Shown: positions 27,827 through 36,060 of the stretch, one piece after another
How the letters are laid out: each line of letters opens with the position of its first letter
How positions within the stretch are numbered: position 1 is the stretch's first letter
Origin: Cacconaster sp033811195
Lineage (GTDB): Bacteria > Bacteroidota > Bacteroidia > Bacteroidales > UBA932
Assembly (NCBI GenBank): GCA_033811195.1
Contig: JAPXOZ010000001.1
Location: 186,001-250,000 of the forward strand
Direction of reading: 5' to 3'
Length of the DNA: 64,000 nucleotides
Notes under the pieces: model-generated
Database searches by the model: none
Seen by the model: the letters and a program-made list of their open reading frames with translations, nothing else
What the model was told of the DNA's origin: nothing
Position numbers and translations under genes: made by a program

Positions 27827-27834
27827 CAAAAATA
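27827..27834 (-). promoter_or_regulatory. -7 box for MBL-uvrA unit
   Basis: TATTTTTG on the minus strand, 26 nt upstream of the metallo-hydrolase start. Divergent from the kinase promoter at 27849-27856. Confidence 0.5.
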
Positions 27835-27848
27835 CGAAAAAGAGTTTG

Positions 27849-27856
27849 TATTTTTG
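27849..27856 (+). promoter_or_regulatory. -7 box for deoxynucleoside kinase
   Basis: TATTTTTG on the plus strand, 27 nt before the chosen ATG. Confidence 0.45.
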
Positions 27857-27882
27857 TCAATAACGCAATTTTATCAGGAGCT

Positions 27883-28497
27883 ATGCACATCGCTATCGCA
27901 GGAAATATCGGAAGTGGCAAGACTACACTCACCAGGATGCTTGCCGAACACTATGGCTGGACTCCAAAGTACGAGTCCGTGGATTATAATCCCTACCTTG
28001 TGGATTTCTATAACGATATGGAACGCTGGTCGTTCAACATCCAAATTTATTTTCTCAACAAAAGATTTCTTGATGTTGTAGAGATCAGCAAGTCCGAAGA
28101 TGTGATTGTGCAGGACCGTAGCATTTATGAGGATGCCTGTATTTTTGCTCCCAATCTCCATTCAATGGGGCTCATGGCTACCCGCGACTACGAAAATTAT
28201 GCCTCCCTCTTTTCGCTTATGGTATCGCTTGTTAAAGCTCCCGACCTGTTGATTTATCTCCGCTCAAGCATTCCCAATCTGGTTAATAATATCCAGAAAC
28301 GCGGACGCGAGTACGAAAGCAGTATTCGCCTTGACTATCTCAAAGGCCTTAATGAACGCTATGAGAAGTGGATTAACGGATATAAAGACGGAAATCTCCT
28401 GATAATTGACGTGGATAACCTCAATTTTCAGGAGAATCCTATTCATTTCCGCACCATTACCGACAGGATTGATGCGCAGTTACATGGTTTGTTCTAA
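27883..28497 (+). CDS. Deoxynucleoside kinase (dNK family)
   Basis: A 204-residue kinase that phosphorylates deoxynucleosides for nucleotide salvage. Walker A is GNIGSGKTT (6-14), the DRS motif lies in VQDRSIYEDA (about 70), and the lid region is NIQKRGREYE. The family includes deoxyguanosine and deoxyadenosine kinases. ATG at 27883 is chosen because it opens the family N-terminus MHIAIAGNIGSGK and follows AGGAG; the longer upstream frame is antisense to the metallo-hydrolase gene. The stop overlaps the convergent symporter stop. Confidence 0.92.
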   Translation: MHIAIAGNIGSGKTTLTRMLAEHYGWTPKYESVDYNPYLVDFYNDMERWSFNIQIYFLNKRFLDVVEISKSEDVIVQDRSIYEDACIFAPNLHSMGLMATRDYENYASLFSLMVSLVKAPDLLIYLRSSIPNLVNNIQKRGREYESSIRLDYLKGLNERYEKWINGYKDGNLLIIDVDNLNFQENPIHFRTITDRIDAQLHGLF

Positions 28498-29765
28498 ATC
28501 GTAAGTTCTTCGCCTTCGCTTCTGGCAACTATTACGGCACCACATGTGTCGCCATAGGTGTTGATCATTGTACGAGGCATGTCACAGAGTTGCTCAACAG
28601 CCAACACAAGCCCGATACCCTCAAGAGGCAGACCAACTACATTGAGTACGATGGTAAGCATAACTAATCCCGCCATGGGAATACCGGCGGCACCGATAGC
28701 AGCCATTAAAGAGGTAAAGACCAGGATGACCTGCTGCATTATTGTCAGTTCTATGCCATAGGCTTGTGCAATAAATATGGCTGCTACACACTCGTAGAGA
28801 GCGGTACCGTTCATATTGACGGTGGATCCCAGAGGAAGGGCGAAACTGGCTATTTTGCTCGAAACACCGCACTCCTGCGTTTGCTTGATATTGAAAGGCA
28901 GGGCCGCCCCTGAGGAACAGGTAGAAAATGCCGTCAAAAGAGCTGTTGATACTTTGGAAATATGCTTCCAGGGATTTACCTTGCCGAGTATCCTGACAAG
29001 TGCAGGCAGTACGATTCCACCATGAAGAAGCAGCCCTCCCCAAACAATGAGAACGAATATTCCCAGACTGCCTGCAATATCGAGCAGGGCTTTTGTGTCT
29101 CCTGCCTGTTTACCCACCACATTGGCCACAATAGCAAAAACTCCGTAAGGGGCAAGCTTGATGATAAAGAGTGTAATCTTCATTATCACATCGTAGATTG
29201 CCTGCAGGATATCCTTTAGCGTAGTCTGCTGTTTCTGGTCCACCATAGTGATAAAAAAACCAAAAACTATGGCAAAAAAGATGATGGCAAGTAGATTTCC
29301 CGTGCTCAATGCTTCAAATATGTTTGCCGGCACTATGTTTACAATCTGATCGATGAATGAAACCTGGGTACCTGCCAGTTCAGTAACATTCTCGGTAAGT
29401 TTGAGATCGGCTCCAACTCCTGGTTTAACAAGATTTACCAAAAACAATCCGATAGTTGCTGCAATCAGTGTAGTTACTATGTAAAATACGAATGTTTTGC
29501 CTGCAATACGTCCAAGGGACTTGGAATCTCCCATTCCGGCCACGCCCAGTGCAATGGATGAAAAGATCAGAGGAATTACAATCATATTCAGGCCCCTGAG
29601 GAACATGTCTCCTGCCCATTTAATATAGGGAGACCATTTTTCGTAAGGGATGAATTTGGTCATCACGATACCGAAAATGACACCGAGACCAATACCGATG
29701 AGAATCTGCCAGTGAATAGCCAGTTTCTTACGGGTTTTCTTTTCAGTAGAAGTGCTTTTTGTCAT
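28494..29765 (-). CDS. Dicarboxylate/amino acid:cation symporter (DAACS)
   Basis: A 423-residue inner-membrane transporter of the glutamate/aspartate or C4-dicarboxylate symporter family. Family motifs: the serine-rich hairpin FSTCSSGAALPF (about 275), the NMNGTALYE segment (about 305), and the C-terminal DMPRTMINTYGD. About 8 helices plus two re-entrant loops are expected. The TGG signature of glutamate transporters is not evident, so substrate choice is open. It is 16 nt downstream of malQ on the same strand and its stop overlaps that of the kinase. Confidence 0.93.
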   Translation of the reverse strand: MTKSTSTEKKTRKKLAIHWQILIGIGLGVIFGIVMTKFIPYEKWSPYIKWAGDMFLRGLNMIVIPLIFSSIALGVAGMGDSKSLGRIAGKTFVFYIVTTLIAATIGLFLVNLVKPGVGADLKLTENVTELAGTQVSFIDQIVNIVPANIFEALSTGNLLAIIFFAIVFGFFITMVDQKQQTTLKDILQAIYDVIMKITLFIIKLAPYGVFAIVANVVGKQAGDTKALLDIAGSLGIFVLIVWGGLLLHGGIVLPALVRILGKVNPWKHISKVSTALLTAFSTCSSGAALPFNIKQTQECGVSSKIASFALPLGSTVNMNGTALYECVAAIFIAQAYGIELTIMQQVILVFTSLMAAIGAAGIPMAGLVMLTIVLNVVGLPLEGIGLVLAVEQLCDMPRTMINTYGDTCGAVIVARSEGEELTI

Positions 29766-29781
29766 AGTTGTGTGTTATAGA

Positions 29782-32394
29782 TTATCTTTCAGAGCGACCG
29801 CTTAGGATCACCTTATGTGCAATATGTGAGTTGAATTGTGATTTGGCGAAAAGTTCCTCAAGTGTAATATGCATCCTGTACCTCCAGTAGTGTTTGGGGT
29901 TGGAGGGGATATTGATGCGCTCACTTTCCGGATCCTCTACACGTAGGGTGTCGTCCAGGGAGAACCAATCCTGAAGCGGCAGTATGGTTAGCATGGCCGG
30001 AGAGCGGAGATGACTCTCCACTATATCTTCGCAATGATGGCTGGGGCAATCTTCACCATACCTTTCAACCCACCAACCACGGAGTGTGCTGGTATCGTGT
30101 GTACCGGTAGCACATACAGAGAGATAGGGATAGTGCGCAGGATTGCCAAGAACAACACCCACTTCCTTAGGCATTCTCTGTATTTCGAGTGTTAGTATCT
30201 TGAGCTGCTCGAGCACAGGCGGTACGCAAGCAGGTATCATACCGAGATCCTCAGCGCAAGTGAGCATATTAGTGGCAGTAATCAACTGAGGCAGTCGGCG
30301 CATTGCCGCATCTTGCCAAAATTCGTTGTGCCTTGTATAGAAAAACTCATCATAAAGCCGGTTGAATGCCGATTTTTCCTCTTCAGAGAGCGCCTTGTAA
30401 CTATAAGTATATTGGGCGGATATTCTCGGATGGAAGCATCCGAAATTGTTAGGATCTTTCACAAAGAGCACTTCTCCTGCAAGTGCCATTATGCCATCCT
30501 TGAGATCATTATCCTCTTTGCCATCAAACCAGGCCTCAATAAGTTTCTGGTTGGAAAATTCAGGCTTGAGAGTAAACACATCCAACTCATTTGAATCAAG
30601 GAAGGTCTCCTGTACCATCTGACATCTCTCCCCGAACATTTCGCGAAGCATATAATATCGGATATAGGGGGTAGCATGACGGTCATACCTGAAATCAAAA
30701 CCACGCGACATCATATCCTCATAGGAATAGGGCATGGCGGGATTAAAATGTCCCATAAGGCCGAGCACCTGATCGGAAGGCACCTCCCAGATCCTGAAAA
30801 ATCCAAGAACATGGTCAATGCGGTATGCATCGAAATATTCCGCCATCTTGGCGAAACGTCTCTTCCACCAACTGTAACCATCTTCGGCCATCCTGGCCCA
30901 ATTATAGGTCGGAAAGCCCCAGTTCTGACCTTTGACTGAAAAGTCATCAGGTGGAGCACCCGCTTGTGCATCCATATTGAAATAATGCGGTTCACTCCAG
31001 GCCTCCACGCTTTGGGGGGTGATACCTATCGGAATATCACCTTTTATAGCAATTCCTCTGGAATGGGCATAGTCACGGGCATCCAGCATTTGGAGATGAA
31101 GATGGTACTGTAGATATACATAGTATCTCATTTCCCGGCCGGAACGCACATTTTTCCAAAGTGTATTCACCTTCTTCCGGTCATAAACAGAGTATTTTGC
31201 CCAACGGGAAAAGTCAGCTGTACCATATTTATCCCTCAGAACACAGAAGGCCGCATAAGGAAGAAGCCATGCGCTATTAGCCTCAAAAAAGTCCTTGAAC
31301 CCGGGTTTCTCCATAAATGCACCGCCATCCTGCTCGAAAAGTGTACGGCACCAGGCATCCTTTAGGCGCAGCACCCTTTCATAATCGAGACTCTCGAGGG
31401 CATTGAGAGACTTTCGTTCAGACTCGAACTTCTTTGTCTTGACTGTATCTTCCACCTTTCCAAGGAGAGAGGGATTGATATAGATCGGATGCAAGGCCAT
31501 TATAGAAATTCCCGAATAGGGATAGGAATCAGTCCAGGTGCCGGTAGACCAGGTGTCATTTATCGGTAGAAGCTGAATAATTCTCTGCTGTGTAATGGTG
31601 GCCCAATCCACCAATTTTCTAATATCGGTAAAATCACCTATTCCATAGCCATCTTCACTTCGCAACGAAAATATAGGAACCGCTACTCCGGCAAAACGGG
31701 GAGTCCTCGGCGGGAAAGTAGTCACACCGCATTCATAACGAATAGAATCGCCCTTTGCAAGAACAGGAACCTCCAGAGTTCTATTATCACAAGTTTCCCA
31801 GATGCAGGCGGACTCTCCGATGAGCTTAATAAATTTAAACCTCACCACTTCAGGCAGAAGTGACGCATCCAAGGCTACCTCCCACCTGCATCCGGAGATG
31901 GGACGCATAGGCAGAGCTTTAAGCGGATTCCAGTTTCCGAGAGCATCGCACTCACCACAAATGGAGATTGAGTCGTCTGATTGAACCAGAGGCGCAGTCA
32001 CTCTTATAACGAGCTCCTTGGCATAATCTGACTCTACCGGAGCCTTTAGACTCTCCCTCCTATAAAAGACATTTGCAAAAGGAGCAGAAAGAAAAGCAGA
32101 ATGGTCGCTGCTCCCCTGCCACATATCATGCAGTGTAATATTACCGGAGCGTGTGTCGGTTGAAATATTTCTAGGCTCACCCACCTCAACCAAAATACCT
32201 GAAGGACTCTTAAGTATATATTTATATGAAAAAATGCCCGAAGGGTTTCTAATCTCGGCTTTCCAGTTTCCCCCATCCGAGTAATTCATCGGAAGGGCAC
32301 GGGAATAATCCCACTCACCGAGCTCAGGGAGTGACCCCGCAACAAATAATTGCTGACCAAAACGGGTCTTGTATTCAATATTGAAACTGATCAC
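29782..32394 (-). CDS. malQ: 4-alpha-glucanotransferase with two CBM20 domains
   Basis: An 870-residue GH77 amylomaltase/disproportionating enzyme acting on maltodextrins or glycogen. Two starch-binding CBM20 domains occupy about 1-110 and 125-225. The GH77 barrel follows, with FSLRSEDGYGIGDF, KGDIPIGI, the nucleophile segment YRIDHVLGFFRIWEVP, the acid region AEDLGMIP and GTHDTSTLRGWW. The start is GTG at 32394. Tandem CBM20 is usual for this lineage. A TATTTTTG box lies at 32421-32428. It shares a divergent intergenic region with radA. Confidence 0.95.
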   Translation of the reverse strand: MISFNIEYKTRFGQQLFVAGSLPELGEWDYSRALPMNYSDGGNWKAEIRNPSGIFSYKYILKSPSGILVEVGEPRNISTDTRSGNITLHDMWQGSSDHSAFLSAPFANVFYRRESLKAPVESDYAKELVIRVTAPLVQSDDSISICGECDALGNWNPLKALPMRPISGCRWEVALDASLLPEVVRFKFIKLIGESACIWETCDNRTLEVPVLAKGDSIRYECGVTTFPPRTPRFAGVAVPIFSLRSEDGYGIGDFTDIRKLVDWATITQQRIIQLLPINDTWSTGTWTDSYPYSGISIMALHPIYINPSLLGKVEDTVKTKKFESERKSLNALESLDYERVLRLKDAWCRTLFEQDGGAFMEKPGFKDFFEANSAWLLPYAAFCVLRDKYGTADFSRWAKYSVYDRKKVNTLWKNVRSGREMRYYVYLQYHLHLQMLDARDYAHSRGIAIKGDIPIGITPQSVEAWSEPHYFNMDAQAGAPPDDFSVKGQNWGFPTYNWARMAEDGYSWWKRRFAKMAEYFDAYRIDHVLGFFRIWEVPSDQVLGLMGHFNPAMPYSYEDMMSRGFDFRYDRHATPYIRYYMLREMFGERCQMVQETFLDSNELDVFTLKPEFSNQKLIEAWFDGKEDNDLKDGIMALAGEVLFVKDPNNFGCFHPRISAQYTYSYKALSEEEKSAFNRLYDEFFYTRHNEFWQDAAMRRLPQLITATNMLTCAEDLGMIPACVPPVLEQLKILTLEIQRMPKEVGVVLGNPAHYPYLSVCATGTHDTSTLRGWWVERYGEDCPSHHCEDIVESHLRSPAMLTILPLQDWFSLDDTLRVEDPESERINIPSNPKHYWRYRMHITLEELFAKSQFNSHIAHKVILSGRSER

Positions 32395-32420
32395 TGTTTT
32401 TGAGGTTTTAAGTTTGCTCG

Positions 32421-32428
32421 CAAAAATA
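32421..32428 (-). promoter_or_regulatory. -7 box for malQ
   Basis: TATTTTTG on the minus strand, 27 nt upstream of the malQ GTG. Confidence 0.5.
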
Positions 32429-32491
32429 GGAAAAATATAACTATTCCATAAGATAATCTTCAGGTATGTTCAAGATTTTTTAGTGATTTGT

Positions 32492-32499
32492 TATCTTTG
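32492..32499 (+). promoter_or_regulatory. -7 box for radA, possibly leaderless
   Basis: TATCTTTG ends only 4 nt before the radA ATG at 32504. If this box is used, the transcript would start at or just after the start codon region. Confidence 0.45.
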
Positions 32500-32503
32500 C
32501 ATC

Positions 32504-33889
32504 ATGGCAAAGACAAAATCAGCATGGTTCTGCAGTTCCTGCGGTAATGAAAGTCCGAAATGGATGGGACGCTGCCCCGCTTGTGGCGAATGGAATACTA
32601 TGGTGGAGGAGCCAAAAATCTCTTCCGGCACCGGAGGCGGGGTTTCCGGACGTAACCGTGCTTTCCTACAAACACAGGAGGCACGTCCTCAGCTGCTGAC
32701 GGGAATTAAATTTGATGAAGAACAGAGATTTTCCATTGGAAATGCGGAATTGGACAGAATTCTTGGAGGTGGAATGGTACAGGGCTCGATGATACTCATA
32801 GGAGGAGAACCGGGCATCGGCAAATCGACTCTCTCCCTACAGATTCCACTCCATGCCCAAGGACTCAGGACCCTCTATGTATCAGGAGAAGAGAGTGCGG
32901 TCCAGATTAAACTCCGTGCCCAACGATTGCAAGGAGATGACTCCCAATGTTATGTGTTGGGAGAAACCCTGCTGGAAAATATCCTGGTGCAGGCTAAAGA
33001 GGTAAAGCCCTCCTTGCTCATCATCGACTCAATACAGACTATCTATAGCGAAAACATCGAATCTTCCGCCGGTAGCGTCTCACAGGTAAGGGAATGTGCC
33101 TCAGTTTTGCTACGCTATGCAAAGGAGAGCAATGTACCGGTAATCCTGATTGGACACATCACCAAAGATGGCGCCATCGCAGGCCCAAAGATCCTGGAGC
33201 ACATTGTGGATGTAGTACTGCTATTTGAAGGCGATACAAAGGGTGCCTACCGCATTCTTCGCAGCATTAAAAACCGTTTCGGATCCACCGATGAACTTGC
33301 AGTTTTCGAGATGACCGGCAGTGGCCTTCGGGGAGTCTCCAATCCATCAGAAATTCTCATGCCTATGCACAAGGATGATTTGAGCGGAGTAGCAGTAAGC
33401 GCCATGATGGATGGCACAAGGCCCTTTCTGATTGAGATCCAAGCATTAGTGAGTACGGCGGCATACGGTACTCCACAGCGCTCCACTACCGGATTTGATG
33501 TCAGACGACTCAATATGCTGCTTGCTGTGCTGGAAAAACGCGCAGGATTTAGGCTTGCTGCCAAAGATGTATTTCTCAACATTGCCGGAGGATTGAGAGT
33601 CAGTGACCCGGCGTGTGATCTGGCTATTGTTGCCGCAATTCTCTCCTCCAATTTTGATCTCTATATCAGTCCGAAGATTTGCTTTGCTGCAGAAGTGGGA
33701 CTGAGTGGTGAGATTCGCCCTGTCAGCCAGGTGGAAAGACGTATTGCTGAAGCCGAGAAACTCGGATTTGAACAGATTTTCATCTCTTCATACAACAAAG
33801 AAAGTTCTTTTGCAAAGCGTCCGGAAGGTGGCATCACCGTCACTCCCATTTCCGACATCCCAATGCTTTGCAAGAAATTATTCAAATAA
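32504..33889 (+). CDS. radA: DNA repair protein RadA
   Basis: A 461-residue RecA-like branch-migration helicase in recombinational repair. The N-terminal zinc finger is CSSCGNESPKWMGRCPACG (9-27), Walker A is GGEPGIGKST (about 98-107), the RadA-specific KNRFGSTDE lies near 250, and the C-terminal Lon-like domain covers 290-461 (GLSGEIRPVSQVERRI). ATG at 32504 is the family start. A tRNA-Leu gene lies convergent downstream behind a terminator. Confidence 0.96.
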   Translation: MAKTKSAWFCSSCGNESPKWMGRCPACGEWNTMVEEPKISSGTGGGVSGRNRAFLQTQEARPQLLTGIKFDEEQRFSIGNAELDRILGGGMVQGSMILIGGEPGIGKSTLSLQIPLHAQGLRTLYVSGEESAVQIKLRAQRLQGDDSQCYVLGETLLENILVQAKEVKPSLLIIDSIQTIYSENIESSAGSVSQVRECASVLLRYAKESNVPVILIGHITKDGAIAGPKILEHIVDVVLLFEGDTKGAYRILRSIKNRFGSTDELAVFEMTGSGLRGVSNPSEILMPMHKDDLSGVAVSAMMDGTRPFLIEIQALVSTAAYGTPQRSTTGFDVRRLNMLLAVLEKRAGFRLAAKDVFLNIAGGLRVSDPACDLAIVAAILSSNFDLYISPKICFAAEVGLSGEIRPVSQVERRIAEAEKLGFEQIFISSYNKESSFAKRPEGGITVTPISDIPMLCKKLFK

Positions 33890-33953
33890 TCTCTTAGTGT
33901 GAGTTACGCAAAAAACAACTTTTTTGTTATATAGTACACTTAGCAAAAAATCA

Positions 33954-33987
33954 AACCCCTCAAAATCACACGATTAAGAGGGGTTTT
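33954..33987 (+). terminator. Terminator after radA
   Basis: An 8-bp perfect stem, AACCCCTC (33954-33961) with GAGGGGTT (33978-33985), is followed by TTT. It ends 2 nt before the 3' end of the tRNA gene on the other strand. Confidence 0.75.
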
Positions 33988-33989
33988 TG

Positions 33990-34075
33990 TGCTCGGGACG
34001 GGAATCGAACCCGTACGGGCATCACTGCCCACAGGATTTTAAGTCCTGCGTGTCTACCTATTCCACCACCTGAGC
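33990..34075 (-). tRNA. tRNA-Leu (UAA)
   Basis: An 86-nt class II tRNA on the minus strand. The anticodon loop CTTAAAA gives UAA, the long variable arm is GGGCAGTGATGCCC, and the T arm is ACGGGTTCGATTCCCGT. The acceptor stem pairs GCTCAGG with CCCGAGC, leaving one A-C mismatch at pair 5-68. The 3' CCA is not encoded. Confidence 0.95.
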
Positions 34076-34141
34076 CAGGTATGGGGCTATTGCCTTGGAG
34101 TTGCAAATGTACGAAATAATTGGAGTTTGACAATATCATAT

Positions 34142-34174
34142 AAAAAAATGCTGCCCGACAAAGCCGGACAGCAT
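34142..34174 (-). terminator. Terminator of OmpA/TPR gene
   Basis: On the minus strand a stem ATGCTGTCCG/CGGGCAGCAT (one mismatch) is followed by a run of seven T, 29 nt after the stop. Confidence 0.8.
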
Positions 34175-34202
34175 AAATCACTTTTAATTGAGTAGTGAAC
34201 TT

Positions 34203-35675
34203 TTAGTTGAAGTACTTGTTGTTCAAAACTACTTTTCTCAACTCATTCTGGTTGCCTTCATAAACATCCAGACCCTTGGTTTTTTCAAGATACTTCTGAG
34301 CATTCTTTGAGTCACCCTTGAGGAGGTAGCAACAGGCAATGTTGTTCATAACCTCATCCGAGTCACCGGCCTTCTCATAGTATGCTATAGCCTGATCGTA
34401 ATTACCGGCATCAGCTTCAGCCTTTGCAGCAATTGCATAGAGACTCTCGTTGTCATAGATCTCTACAGCTTTTTCGAGTACCTCGGGATCGGGATCAACT
34501 GCGAGAAGCTGGATGTAATCGTTCTCCGTGAGCTGGTAAGGATCATTTCTGAACACTATCATAGCATGCTCCCTGTTAAAGCCCTTGAGTTGGTATGAAA
34601 CAGTACAGTCAGCAAAACGTGATCTTGGATATACTTGATCAAAAATCACTTTGTAGGGTCTGCCCCTATCAATTCTCTTTATAGCAGCTTCTCTGGCGTC
34701 CAGGTTGGCATTGTTTGCTATTGCAGCCTCAAGTTCATCCTTTGAAGCCTTTACAGTAGGATCATCGGTAGTTGCGATGAAGTCGATCACATCATCCCAG
34801 TACTCACCATTACCGGATACCATGTAAATGCTCTCAGGGAAGTCATATTTACCTGCAATGATACCCTTGAGAGTAGCAGCACGTTTTTCAGAAAGTCTCT
34901 GGTTGTAGGCTACTGTTGCCTCAGGAGATGCCCAACCGCCGATCTGAATGCTAGCAACTGTAAAGTTAGGTTGATTGAGTGTACCCAGAAGTGCGAGAGC
35001 ATCCTGATTCTCGAGATAAGACTCAACAGACCTGGAAATATTTACAGGATAGTAGAGCTTGGTCTTGAGTGCCCTGATGGGGTCGATGTCAACCAAAACA
35101 GGGGTAACGGAAGTCCAGAGAGGATCAACGACAAGCGGTTTGCTGAGATAGGGAACATCGCAAACCTCTTCGGTACCGCATAAGTTTTCAATACAATCTG
35201 GATTGTAAGTGCCTTTCTGTGTGGTTACTGTAAACTTGGCGTCATCCATCCATTCCTCATAGGGAAGGAGAGTGTTTGTCTCGATGGTGAGGTATTCGCC
35301 CTTCTTGGCAGTGTAGAATTTTACACGGTTGGGGTCGCATACCTTGTAGAGTTGCTCTTCAACCCACATACTACGATACCTTTCTCCGGTAGCGCTGATG
35401 ACCAGAATCTCGACAACTTTCTTGGCTTTGGTATCAGCATCCCTTACAGCCGGAGTCAGAATCAGCGCAGTACACTGTTCGATAACGTCGGGAGCTACTG
35501 TGATGGTGTAGTTGGTAACCAGGCCTGTAAGATCCGCATTGGGAGCAATGTCTTTTACAGCCACTACGATCTTGCCGTCACAGAGTTCAACCTTGTCAGC
35601 CTTGGCGTTAGCAGAGAATGTTGTAACAAGCAGCACAGCCGCCATTAGCAACAAATTACCCATTTTTTTCATCAT
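34203..35675 (-). CDS. Periplasmic OmpA-like/TPR protein
   Basis: A 490-residue exported protein: signal peptide (1-25, ending FSANA), a beta-rich N-terminal part (30-200), an OmpA-C-like middle (about 230-290, IQIGGWASPEATVAYNQRLSEKRAATLKG, which holds the xxSExRA peptidoglycan-binding pattern), and two TPR-like repeats at the C-terminus (about 415-475). Similar proteins are abundant surface antigens in Bacteroidales. A role in envelope anchoring is inferred. Two adjacent ATG codons are possible starts. Confidence 0.75.
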   Translation of the reverse strand: MMKKMGNLLLMAAVLLVTTFSANAKADKVELCDGKIVVAVKDIAPNADLTGLVTNYTITVAPDVIEQCTALILTPAVRDADTKAKKVVEILVISATGERYRSMWVEEQLYKVCDPNRVKFYTAKKGEYLTIETNTLLPYEEWMDDAKFTVTTQKGTYNPDCIENLCGTEEVCDVPYLSKPLVVDPLWTSVTPVLVDIDPIRALKTKLYYPVNISRSVESYLENQDALALLGTLNQPNFTVASIQIGGWASPEATVAYNQRLSEKRAATLKGIIAGKYDFPESIYMVSGNGEYWDDVIDFIATTDDPTVKASKDELEAAIANNANLDAREAAIKRIDRGRPYKVIFDQVYPRSRFADCTVSYQLKGFNREHAMIVFRNDPYQLTENDYIQLLAVDPDPEVLEKAVEIYDNESLYAIAAKAEADAGNYDQAIAYYEKAGDSDEVMNNIACCYLLKGDSKNAQKYLEKTKGLDVYEGNQNELRKVVLNNKYFN

Positions 35676-35750
35676 GTTTTGTTTTAAGTTACTTATTATT
35701 AATCTTCTTGTTAATCGTTAATACTCTTTTTTCGATACAATTGGCAATGC

Positions 35751-35758
35751 CAAAGATA
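35751..35758 (-). promoter_or_regulatory. -7 box for OmpA/TPR gene
   Basis: TATCTTTG on the minus strand, about 75 nt upstream of the start codon. Confidence 0.5.
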
Positions 35759-35824
35759 GGAAATTATTTGTAAACTATAATAATATTTTTAAAATAAACA
35801 CATAGCGAAAAAGTAAATTTGGGC

Positions 35825-35865
35825 AAAGCGTAGCGAATTAGCTGATAGAGCGTTCGTTACGCTTT
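35825..35865. repeat. Inverted repeat near left end of island
   Basis: AAAGCGTAGCGAA (35825-35837) pairs with TTCGTTACGCTTT (35853-35865) with one mismatch and is followed by GTTTTTC. It may be a terminator or part of the element end. Confidence 0.5.
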
Positions 35866-36016
35866 GTTTTTCTATGGGACAGAGCCAACGAAATACCACC
35901 TCGAAGCCAAACGGTGCAGAAGTTCAGTTACCACCTCGTTACTCCCGTAACGGGTGCAGATTTCTTGCTAAACAGTTCTGTTTCTGCGTTTTGCGTAGAT
36001 TTACATAGCTGTCGGT

Positions 36017-36060
36017 AACTCACTAATAACTAATTTTGTAATCAAAAAAAGGAGTGAGTT
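36017..36060 (+). promoter_or_regulatory. Integrase promoter flanked by inverted repeat
   Basis: TAATTTTG (36031-36038) fits the -7 box. It is bracketed by AACTCACT (36017-36024) and AGTGAGTT (36053-36060); the right arm covers the AGGAG ribosome-binding site and abuts the ATG, so it could be an autoregulatory operator or an RNA hairpin. Confidence 0.5.

Noticed and set aside
27145..27882. Long upstream extension of the deoxynucleoside kinase frame
   Set aside because: It runs antisense through the metallo-hydrolase gene. The family start and a ribosome-binding site are at 27883.
34203..35675. Fimbrial or Mfa-type accessory gene
   Set aside because: An OmpA-like middle and C-terminal TPR are visible, but there is no lipobox or fimbrillin signature and no fimbrial neighbours.
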